A DNA stretch of 64,000 nucleotides from Ectobius pallidus (lineage: Eukaryota; Arthropoda; Insecta; Blattodea; Ectobiidae), in NCBI GenBank assembly GCA_964059195.1, contig CAXKWD010000005.1, positions 139,897,686 to 139,961,685 of the forward strand, read 5' to 3'. The stretch's first letter is position 1. The number at the start of each line of letters is the position of its first letter. A model generated the notes under the pieces. It saw only the letters and a list, made by a program, of their open reading frames with translations. It made no database searches and had not been told where the DNA came from. This document shows positions 37,801 through 47,555 of the stretch, piece after piece. The position numbers were made by a program, and so were the translations under genes.

Positions 37801-40800
37801 GAAGGCCATTCCGATGATGATGATCGTAAAATGACCGAACAGAAGGACGTTCAGTTTACTCTGCATCATACTCATGAAACTGAAATCAAAATATAATATG
37901 TATAATATATATGGATTGTTTTAAAGAATTTATTTTTGTTCGTGCAAACTTTAAAATCTAATCATCAGATTTAAAGTAATTTTGCCATGGTGGTAAAAAA
38001 TCACTTTTAGTAAAATTGCCTCTAGTTTGGTTTCATGCATTTATCCTTTCATCTTCAACTGTTTACAGAGGTTTTTTTTTAATTGTTTTATAAGGAAATG
38101 TATGAACAAAGTCATAACAGGTACAGTACAGTTTTTCATTACATACCCAGGCGGCTTCAAAAGATTAAACCACTACGTTAATTGATCTGACCAAGTCAGT
38201 CTTGGTTTCCGCTTTCCAAAACAAAAGCAACGTTGCAATATTCTCTCATTATCATCACGACCTCATTTCTTCCCTCGCTTTAATCTATTCACACGTGATA
38301 TTGTTTACTGTAACTAGATCTTGCAACCCCGCGTTTCGCTTCACGACGAGTAGCTGTCATAGCCGTCACAGGACACTGTTCGATTTTGATTGGCTGAGGT
38401 AACTAGCTGATTGGTGCGGTAAAAATAAAGAGCATGGGTTGAGCTGTCGGCAAACTTTTCCTCCTAACAAAAGGAAGTCCCCTGGGTATGCAGAGAATAA
38501 CTGGACTATACAGGAAAAGCGCAATGTTATACAGAAGATGAATGAAAAATATTGTTTAATTTCGTGACTTTATTTTGTAAAATGCTAGGACACGAGGATT
38601 GCGTATTGAGAGTCAGTTAAGGGTTGAAGTGTGTAAAAATGGAAGCCTTTTATGTTGTTGCATTCTATGTAACAGATTTGGTCAGTAGAGATGGGACAAA
38701 TAACTGGTTAATGGTCAATTGTACAGAAAATTGCAGAGGAAATAAGACAGTTAACCGTTATTTAGACACATAATTAATTGAATATTATTTGCAGTTGTAT
38801 CATTTTTTCTGAAGACAGACAATTAATTGTATTTTATTCTTATTCTCTGAGTCTATGAACTGTAGCTTTCTGTGTTATCATGCTCCTTCATATGGACAAT
38901 ATCACATAGCCACCAGAAGCAGCCATATGCGTCTCCTTCCTATCTAAAATATCATGAAACGTTTTTAACAACCTTCTTGCACTTTAACCGAAGATTTAGA
39001 CTGGACTTGCCATCAACAGAACTCTCTTTTAACAGTTAATTGTATTTGGATAACTATCGGTATTTGGATTATCAGTTAAAAGACGTCATTATCCAGTTAT
39101 CTGGATTACTGTTAAACTGATAATTTAATAAAAGATCATAGTTTTTTGAGCCATTATTTGTTCAATTATCTAATTAACATTTATCCGAAAATCCAAATAA
39201 TCCAAGCTCTATTGGTTACCCAACTGTTAGAAGATTTAATAAATATTAATATTTATTTTTAACTACAAGACATGGGAAGCCTTTGTCAGTAAGAATAAAT
39301 CAGTAAAGCTGGAAAAACAATAAAATAGGCTATACAAGGTTTAATAGTTAATTGTAACGTAAATTGTAATAATTTGAAAATGTAGAAATTACAGAACAAG
39401 GTGTAACTGAGGTTCTGCTGAATTTTATAAAAGTTATTGTTCATATTTTTTTAAGAAAGGGAAACCGAGCGAGCTGGCCGACATGGTAGCGTCACTGACT
39501 CGCACTCGTAGGTTCCTGGTTTAAACCCCGTAGTCGGACAGTTTGACTTCGGTTTTGTCAGACGCAAAGATGCCGGATTGCATACTTTCTTAATATGATT
39601 CATCGCCGCTATTTCACTCCATAACATAATTATCAAAATGTATTGTACACCTTTGGCTATCAGCTAAAATTACAGCAGGTCATAACACAACAGCAGTATT
39701 AATGGATAGTTACACAGCCTACTAGTGTACCCATAGATCCTACACGTGATCTCGAAGTTGAATGACGTATAAAGCTAAAAATATTAAAATTAGATATTAT
39801 TATGTCAAGTGATATAATTCTATATTTATTGAGACAGAACGTCACCTGAGAACTGTCTGATGAAGTTCTATGCACCTTCTGAATTGTTTACGATTCTCAG
39901 GGTGTCTATTTTCAAGTCGGAGAAAAAGGTCACGAACTTTCTGGAGCTGTGTGCAAGCAATGGCTACGAGAGTTGCATAAAGTCCCATGATGGCGTGAAA
40001 GTTCGAAGTATACATGAAGCTACAATATATCTGCAAATAAAAAAAAAATAGTAGAAGATAATGCTTGATTTTGATATAGGCCTAAGATTAGTCGACTAAG
40101 TAGCAAAGTAGAAGTAGAAGCGAGCAAAATATTGAATGCTGTGTTCAACAAAACTTATAAAAACCCAAATTGCATACATAGTTAATATGTTCTATTGGTA
40201 TAGAGATACATCCATGATATGAGGAAATCATATTAGCAGCAAAACCTGCTTATCCGAACTTCGATTTAAAAACATCCACTTGTCGAATCAATATAAATGT
40301 GCAGATTAAAGGAAGGAGAAGATAATATTAAAATAACTATAAAACCTATTTTGAGTTTTGCGATTAAGTATATGATTAATGAGATAATTATATTAATTTA
40401 TATTTCCGGAGCGTGGCAACAGCGCACGGTCAGATAGCCGTTCTGGTTTGGACATCTGTGACGACATTGATTTCTGGACAAGATTCAAAAGGAAAACTAA
40501 ATTATCTGCTATGCGCCACGCTCCCACAAACAATGAAGCATCTAATGACCATTTGTAGAGACAGCGTGCGGGGAAGCTTTCCTGTCGCTATGGAAACGTG
40601 TACATTTAGCCTCTAGAGCAGGGGTGCTCAAACGGTCGATCGCGATCGACAAGTCGATCGCGAGTGCTTTTTGAGTAGATCTCGAGAAGAAAAAAAATTT
40701 TAATAAGTAGGTAGGTAACTAATAAAATAACACTGCTTGCGGCAAAAGGAACGCGCGGCACTTGTCAAAGAAAAGCCGCGTTGTTTCTAGACTAGACAGT

Positions 40801-43800
40801 GGAGTCTAGTCTAGAAACAACGAGAGACAGTACAGTCTAGTTTCGGGCGGCGCGTTTGACGGGAACATTCGAGACTTTCGTTCACGCCGATATAAATGTT
40901 GCGCCTGCAGGAATTGGAGTCATTCTGAATTGTAACTTGATGGCGATACTACGTCGATAAGTACAAAGTTTATTATTAAATAGTGGAAAATGAGTGCAGT
41001 GAAGAAATCTAAAACGTATCATTTTAATAAGGATTGGGAGGAAGAATTTTTCTTTTGTATGGTGAAGGATAAGTGCATTTGTGTTATTTGTCGTGCGTCA
41101 GTTGCAATACCTAAGCGTGGTAACTTAGAGAGGCATCATAAAACGGTTCATAAAAACTATGAAAAGGATTTTCCGCCACAGAGTGAATTAAGAAAACTAA
41201 AGGTACGTGATTTGATATCTTGTTTGAAAAAAGAACAATCCATGTTCACAAGACCAGTCAAACAATCAAAAGCTGCTACGATCGCGTCATTTAAAATATC
41301 TCATATATTGGCGAAACACAAGAAACCATTCGAAGATGGATCGGTGGTGAAGGAAGCATTTATTGAAGCGGGTGAGACTTTATTTGGAGATTTTAAAAAT
41401 AAAACAGAAATCATGTCTGCTATTAGAGAACTTCAGTTATCTCGTCCGACTGTCACAAGGCGTATTGAAGTCATGAGCCAGGACATCGCAGATAAACTAA
41501 AACATGATATCATGGAATGTACATACTTTTCTTTACAGTTCGACGAATCCACCGATATGACAGACACTGCCCAGCTGTGTATTTTTATTCGGATGGTATT
41601 CAATGACATGTTGGCTAAGGAAGAATTTTTGACAATCATACCTCTGAAGGGGAAGACCCGTGGCGAAGATATATTTGACGTTTTCTTCAATTTTGTAAAA
41701 AACTACGAGCTACCAATATATAAATTAGTGTGCATTACAACCGATGGAGCACCAGCAATGACTGGAAACAAAAACGGTTTTGTGGCATTGTGTCGAGCTA
41801 ATGAAGAATTCCCTTCATTTTTTTCATTCCATTGCATTATACATCAACAAGTTTTGTGTTCAAAAGTTTTAAACACGGAGGAAATTATGGGCATTGCGAC
41901 AAAAATTGTGAATTCCATCCGTGCACGTAGCTTGCAACGGCGGCTCTTTCAGTTGCAGTTGGAAGATAGGGAGTCAGCTGAACACACTGATTTAGTTCTT
42001 CACACGGACGTCAGGTGGTTGAGTCGCGGAAAATTCCTAGAAAGGTTTCAAGAATTATTGCCCGAAATAACAGCTTTTCTAGACGAAAGAGGTGATGACA
42101 CTCAGATTTTGAAAAACGAAAAATGGCTAAATGATTTGGCATTTTTGACTGACATCACAATGCACTTAAACACCGTTAACTTGGAGCTTCAAGGTAAAGG
42201 AAAAACTATTATTGAGATGATTAGCGCAGTAAACGCATTCAAAAGTAAATTGCAACTTATGATAGATCAACTGAAAAGAAAGGATCTGAAACATTTTCCG
42301 TCTTTGAAAGCAAGGATTCCTCAGTTGAATTATGATACGTATGAGGCTGAATTATCAAATATTTTGGGACAATTCGAAATGCGTTTTCATGATTGCAGTA
42401 AATTGGAAAATATAGCATCATTTATGAGTTATCCTTTTTCATGTAAAAACATTGAGGAATTAGCTACTGAAATAGCCAGTCAGTTTAATATGAACTCATG
42501 TTCTGTTGAAAATGAGTTGGTGCAGATTATATCAGATATACATCTCAAAGCTACAGCATCTGATACAAATTTCTGGTGTTTTATATCTGAAGATAAATAT
42601 CCGAATGTAAGGCAAATCGCCCTTCAACTGACGGCATTTTTTGGGTCAACTTACTTGTGCGAGTCTGCATTTTCTGAAATGAAGATAATTAAGTCAAAAT
42701 ATCGCAATCGACTAACTGACGATCATATGTCATCATGCTTGCGATTAGCACTCAGTGGTTACGTACCATCTTATGAAAAGTATGCTGAGGACATGCAGTG
42801 CCACGCTTCAACATCCAAAGCCACTCCTTAGTTAAGTTTAACACCATATGTAACTCTTTTGTTTTGTAACAACCAATAAACTCGCAATTTTGAATAACTA
42901 TGAGTTTTTTCATTGATATTGTAGAGAAGAACCTAACTAAACCTAACCCAAACCTTGACTAAAATAATGTACCTATACTGCGCAGAAAGCTAATATCTAT
43001 ATATGCTACGGTACGCCCTACCTAGGTAGGTAGGGTGTATCGTGTATGTACGACAACCCTGCATCACACACACTTGCAGTCTCTCAGAGTCGATCGTAAG
43101 TAGTCTAAAAATATTGAGGTAGATCGCCAGCAGTTCAAGTTTGAGCACCCCTGCTCTAGAGTCTATACGCAAGTCTCGTAAGCATGTTTCTCCGCTGTTT
43201 CACACAACACCCGCCAGATGCCGTTGGTTTCTCTTATGAAATTTTTAAGGACAGACAACTAGTAGACAAAAACCAAGCTTTTGAAAACCGAGGTGACAAA
43301 CTATATGGTGAAACCCGAAAGGTTTACTAATTGAGATAATGGATTAATCGTAGTATTTATTATTATCGATACCGAGAAATTTTATCCGTACTGGTGAACA
43401 CAGCCCTTACACTACTTTCAAACTGTATACAGAAACACACAACACTTTTCAAAATTACAAGTGAAATGTCAGAAGATAGCAAATACCTTTGCAGCTTTCA
43501 ATCATTCGATAAATTATAAGAGAAAACTAGCATAGGAAACCAGCTGAATTGAGTTAAAACACTTAAGACAACTCTACATTCTTATTACCTGTAGAACGAT
43601 CATTATTTCGTGTACTGGGCTTATCCGAGTATCGAACGGGAACCATGCATTCATGCCTAGAAGATCTCTCGATTTGATTGCTCTGTGAATCATATATGCA
43701 GAATGAGGTACCACTGTTGTCCACCTCAGATGGAAAATAAACGGCTGTATCTTTGGGATGAGACCGGCTATTGTGAGCCGTCCTGACTTCTCATCCCGTA

Positions 43801-44501
43801 CAGGACAGTCTTCCCACACGAACTGATCAGTCAGATCAATCAGTTCCTGAAGCGATCGTTTGTTCAAACTGAAAAAGAAATGTGCCTTAGTAACTTCTAA
43901 ATATGACAGAGTAGAACAGCCATATCTAAGATACGAAATTTGTAAGTAAATGTATAAAAATATGTACGCCAAAAAAACTAATATAAAATAAAATTTGCTA
44001 AAGCCTGTCATATGAAAATTATGAAACTCTCTATGCTCGTTTCTTAAAAATACTAGTGTCTTAATAAACGACGTTATAAGTCCGTTGCATAAAGTACTTT
44101 ACATCGTAACAGCTTCTTATTTAGTGAATAGGCCTACTGGTGAGTTACAGCCATTCCCAAACGAGCAAAGAAGTAAAAAAAATATGCCGGATTCAAGGCA
44201 GCTATGGGGATAATGTAATTAAATGTTTAGCAACTAGAAATATAATTTACCTCACGAAGGTGTCTATCCAGATGCAACAGAATAGTGGTATGACCATAGA
44301 AACGCTTTCAATGGTCCGTGCAAGGTCGTCCAAATGTGTCACAGCATCCACCAACATCGCAAACCAATTGCAGTACATTATAAACCGGCCAATACAGGAA
44401 TATATCCAGTAAAATTTAGATGTCCCGTCTCCAAACATAGCTGTACCATTTACAAAGAAAAATTTACGCAGCATGTAGAATCTTTTCTTCGAATCACTCA
44501 T
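34827..44501 (-). CDS. Odorant receptor OR-B (7tm_6), seven exons
   Basis: In coding order the exons are 44251-44501, 43589-43868, 39846-40030, 37780-37879, 36727-36831, 35297-35452 and 34827-34886, joining to 378 aa with the same phases as OR-A. The product starts MSDSKKRFYMLRKFFFVNGT and ends in the OR signature SCDWVGSPISEQRSLMFVMA, AGGF, LNQTFSYAMFLLNFKDVD. Last-exon recognition rests on the conserved LNQxFSY motif after an AG and a T run. The exon 6 acceptor (TTTTAAG) has a weak pyrimidine tract but is fixed by the conserved AEDV. Intron 2 (3.56 kb) holds a complete antisense hAT transposon. Introns 3 and 5 hold SINE pieces. AATAAA on the minus strand near 34747-34752 and 34685 may serve polyadenylation. 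The frame is intact. Closest relative in the window is OR-C. Confidence 0.92.
36455..36575 (+). mobile_element. tRNA-derived SINE remnant
   Basis: GCGAGTTCGAACCTGGC (36519-36535) matches a Pol III B box, and AAAGAGCAGTTGATACGG upstream could be a decayed A box. An A-rich ATAAATAAATAAA tract lies just before it. It sits in OR-B intron 5, opposite to the gene. Confidence 0.45.
39464..39580 (+). mobile_element. tRNA-derived SINE remnant
   Basis: CGAGCGAGCTGGCCGACATG carries an A box (TGGCCGACATGG, 39475-39486). CTGGTTTAAACCCCG (39517-39531) is the B box 30-40 bp on, as in insect SINEs with a GAGCTGGCCG head. It lies antisense in OR-B intron 3. Confidence 0.65.
40780..40821. repeat. Perfect 18-bp hairpin in the hAT 5' region
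   Basis: GTTGTTTCTAGACTAGAC, loop AGTGGA, then the exact complement. It lies upstream of the TATA box. Confidence 0.9.
40891..40925 (+). promoter_or_regulatory. hAT transposase core promoter (TATA + Inr)
   Basis: TATAAA at 40891-40896 is followed by the arthropod initiator TCATTC at 40920-40925, which places the start A (40922) 31 bp after the first T, the expected spacing. A six-codon upstream frame (ATG at 40941) precedes the transposase ATG at 40990. Confidence 0.6.
40990..42831 (+). CDS. hAT transposase (Charlie / GTF2IRD2-like), intact
   Basis: A single 613-aa frame that would bind the element's ends and catalyse cut-and-paste transposition in the nucleus. An N-terminal BED-type zinc finger spans residues about 15-57 (C31-x2-C34 with His around 49-54). 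The RNase H-like core shows the first catalytic Asp in FDESTDMTDTAQ (D185), the second in TTDGAPAMTG (D252), then HCIIHQQVLCSKVL and DVRWLSRGKFLERF. The C-terminal hAT dimerisation block is FFGSTYLCESAFSEMK (550-565) followed by NRLTDDHMSSCLRLAL. The layout resembles the domesticated vertebrate GTF2IRD2 and ZBED proteins and the Charlie branch of hAT. There is no stop or frameshift. AATAAA at 42875-42880 lies 44 bp after the stop. Confidence 0.95.
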   Translation: MSAVKKSKTYHFNKDWEEEFFFCMVKDKCICVICRASVAIPKRGNLERHHKTVHKNYEKDFPPQSELRKLKVRDLISCLKKEQSMFTRPVKQSKAATIASFKISHILAKHKKPFEDGSVVKEAFIEAGETLFGDFKNKTEIMSAIRELQLSRPTVTRRIEVMSQDIADKLKHDIMECTYFSLQFDESTDMTDTAQLCIFIRMVFNDMLAKEEFLTIIPLKGKTRGEDIFDVFFNFVKNYELPIYKLVCITTDGAPAMTGNKNGFVALCRANEEFPSFFSFHCIIHQQVLCSKVLNTEEIMGIATKIVNSIRARSLQRRLFQLQLEDRESAEHTDLVLHTDVRWLSRGKFLERFQELLPEITAFLDERGDDTQILKNEKWLNDLAFLTDITMHLNTVNLELQGKGKTIIEMISAVNAFKSKLQLMIDQLKRKDLKHFPSLKARIPQLNYDTYEAELSNILGQFEMRFHDCSKLENIASFMSYPFSCKNIEELATEIASQFNMNSCSVENELVQIISDIHLKATASDTNFWCFISEDKYPNVRQIALQLTAFFGSTYLCESAFSEMKIIKSKYRNRLTDDHMSSCLRLALSGYVPSYEKYAEDMQCHASTSKATP

Positions 44502-46239
44502 TGTTGATCTTAATGCGTTCAGTATCTACAAAATATTGCAGGACGTTAAATGCAGTTTCCAAATTATTCACTTTCGGGATATTATTTTAAATTTTTCCTT
44601 TTCTTTTTTGGATCTGTGGTATTAAAACTTTTGAAATATTACATATTTCATGTTTTAACTATCATTGGAAATTTCTTACACTTTACCAAAAATTAATTTC
44701 TAAATAGGCCATTGTTATTTGCACGTGCATTTTCAGTGTATGTTTGTGTTCTATAAATTGTTTTAAATTACTTGCTGTCACTGAAAACTCGGCAAACCTT
44801 TCTACAAATAAGCTTCATTTCTCACAAGTAGCAAGTGAAAATCTTTTCAACGTTCATATTGAACTCTGAGCAAAAATATATTTATGATCATACTCTTTAA
44901 TGTATCTTCGGAAGTAAGAAACTATCAGAACTGATACTTGGTTGTTGGAAATCTATAATCCTCTGTTATTGAAAACCTAAAGTATTAAATATTCTAGTAC
45001 ATGGTTTTCTAACCAGCATTTTCTTATACAGATATTGTCTATATGCGCTGGTTTGTTCTCTCTCCGGTATTGTATAGGCGAAACTGTTTACCATCAGAAT
45101 CTTACATGACTATTCAGAGCCATTATTTTAGTTTAACATATCTCGTAGGGCAGACCTGATATGGGTTGGCTTGTCACTATAAGAACCCTTTGGTCTATTC
45201 TAATTTAAAAAAATAATCAATCAGGTTACTATTTCCAGACTGCAAGACGAAGTTCACAAAATATTTTAAACAAGTATTCACCGAAGTACTCATAAAATGA
45301 CTCAGCGTCTTAAAAATAATCGTAATAACCTTCAACGAATCTCATCAATGAATTACCGGTACGAAGCCATGTAATACTGGTTTGTAAAGCATGGACTTCT
45401 GAGAATATAGAAAATCGGATGTTTTCTACATAAGAATGGAACTGTCATCTGTGTAAGAATAATTAATCTGTAAGCTGTTCTGGTTTCTTAATCTCCTTTA
45501 TTTTTAAAGTCTCGTGAAGTGCCACGAAGCTTGCCTAGTATTAAATCATTCACGTGTGAAAATTAGTATCAGGTTACCTTAATTTCCAAAACATAGGCTA
45601 ATGTTATGAACTTAGTCACGTGAAATTGACGATAAAATTGTTGGAAAAAAACGTGACTTAGCTTAGGAAACTTCTTAAATTTCTTCAAATTCATAATCCT
45701 TTCGATTTTCCATGATTTTTTCTAAAATTTTTGAAGTGAAAAGTTGCATAATTTGTTATCAGATTCCTTCTCAATTTAAATCGATCACGAATCAGGGTGT
45801 TGTTTGCCTGATGATGATTTACCAATCTTCTATAGCACATTATTTTTTCTATTAGGCCTACTTAGGAAAAACCCGATAAAAGTGAAATTGGTCAACTTTT
45901 AATTCATCTCCCTGATTTATCTCCCATCTTGAACGATAAGTTTATCACTGAATATTTCTCTAGAAATACGTCTTCATATTTTGCAAAGATGTCAAAATGG
46001 AGCAACTGGGTCCACGCTCTGACTTCGTTCGGTTGATACTTTATTACCTTCGTTTGACCTAACTGGCCCAGATTTAGTATCACGATTCTTTATGGTGCAT
46101 GTATGTTTAACCTACAATTTAAAAAGCAGATAATTTTTTTTAATAAAAAAAGCGCATAGCTCTTAGTAAATCCCAGGTGGTCTTATCATATTTTAGGTAC
46201 TTAAACGGCGCTGATTAAAATACAATACAATAAAATAAA
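44502..46239. other. Divergent OR-B / OR-C intergenic, proximal part
   Basis: OR-B and OR-C start 3.05 kb apart, back to back. This portion shows no repeat or frame I recognise, and no confident TATA/Inr pair could be assigned to either gene. Any shared control sequence would be here or in the repeat-rich half that follows. Confidence 0.5.
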
Positions 46240-46610
46240 ATCAGGTAAATTGATAAAACAAAGTGCCATAGGCCATATTAGAAACAACTGAGTTTTAAAC
46301 CACTGTTTCTTGAGAATGTTTGATCAGTATTATGTGAAGGAATAAGTGGGATAAGAATACTAAAAGAACAAATTTCATAAAAAAAATATTCATTTATTTT
46401 TGCCAAAACATCTGAAGGCGTACAATTAAGCAGTAACATGCTTTCATTTTCGAAAATCATATTCAGTTCCATGGACTGATGCAAATTTTTGCTATTTAAA
46501 AAGCCTTTGGCTGTTAGTTGGTCGTTACTCCGGTTAACGGTCAACCGATTTGGTCCAAAATCAACAAGTAATCTTAGAAAGTAGGCTACCATAATAACTG
46601 ATACCTTGCC
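46240..46610 (+). repeat. Dispersed repeat family C, copy 3
   Basis: TCAGGTAAATTGATAAAACA, then AAGTGCCATAGG, TATGTGAAGGAATAAGTGGG and CGGTCAACCGATTTGGTCCA match 6010-6140 and 4585-4960 in order. This copy is among the most complete, lying upstream of OR-C. Confidence 0.6.
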
Positions 46611-46857
46611 ATACAGATCATAGTTGCAAAAACATTCACTTTACTTCCTCTACCCATACCATAGGTACTATAAATAGAAGAAATATTGTGTTCGACACTG
46701 AAATTCGAAGTTGAGTTTTGAACATAAATACATGTTTCGAGGTCTCCCTATTCCAAAATTACATGTCTGTGTGTGTCTGAGAAGAGTCTACCTCGAGAAC
46801 GAAAAAATATATGAAAACATTTTATATTTGGGTTAGGTACTTTCTCGGGATGTGAAA

Positions 46858-47290
46858 TAAAGTATTTGAAGGATAGTTAAAAGTCACCCGCTGTTTGTAG
46901 GAACACAGTCTTGTCTGGAGAACAATAAAGTTTTGCATCAGGTTGAAAACACTGAATACGCACTCTTTGCAATACAGCCTCTTATTCTGTATAAGAATGT
47001 AAGTGAAGTTCAATAAAGAAAGTTACGTGAGTCCATTACATCAGATTTGATTTGGATTGTGTGAAATGTAGTAACGCCACGACATTCTCTACATTTTTAC
47101 AACCAAGATAATACCATTATTGCCGATTTTCTGAAAAGTTTCAAACGATTATTTTTAATTTTCCTACATGAATTTCAAAATAAGCATAATATATTATATT
47201 ACACGGTACGCCTATAATATGTATTATATTTATATATTATACTAAAAGCATATACTTTTATTTGGGTAGAGAAAGTCATGTGGTTCACAT
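46858..47290 (+). repeat. Repeat family D, copy upstream of OR-C
   Basis: Matches 24305-24660 as described there, and ends 266 bp before the OR-C ATG. A complement of the end motif (TTCCTCTACCCA at about 46648) lies to its left, so this copy may be a terminal-inverted-repeat element of about 640 bp. Confidence 0.65.
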
Positions 47291-47555
47291 AATATTTTTT
47301 ACGTAATATTATTCAGGCAATGCCATTAACGATGCAACAATTCTCTAGCTCATAGGGTATATTTTTTTAGGAAGTTTCATGGGAAGAAAATAAGCATAGC
47401 ACATGGTGGAGCTCCCTGGTCAACGCCCATCGAAGCCCAAGACATTAATTAAATACAGCACGTTTTTAATCGATACGTTATATACAGCCACAATAAACAA
47501 TTAGTAATTCCTGTTTGGCATTTTAGAATTACTTATCTCTTTTCTATGTGTAAAA

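Larger units (their letters stand above)
40619..43153 (+). mobile_element. Complete hAT transposon in OR-B intron 2
   Basis: The terminal inverted repeats are CAGGGGTGCTCAAAC and its complement. The 8-bp target duplication CTCTAGAG is perfect (40611-40618 and 43154-43161). Subterminal GTCGATCGCGA motifs cluster at 40634-40662, with relatives near the right end, and may be transposase binding sites. A perfect 18-bp hairpin lies at 40780-40821. The 2535-bp element contains a full transposase frame, a core promoter and a polyadenylation signal, so it looks young and possibly active. It is inserted antisense to OR-B and leaves its exons untouched. Confidence 0.95.

Noticed and set aside
38693..39225. 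Possible hAT element between CAGTAGAGATGGG and CCAAGCTCTATTG
   Set aside because: End similarity is only about 60% and no matching 8-bp flanks are present.
41433..41690. 85-codon frame opposite the hAT transposase
   Set aside because: Shadow of the intact 613-aa frame.
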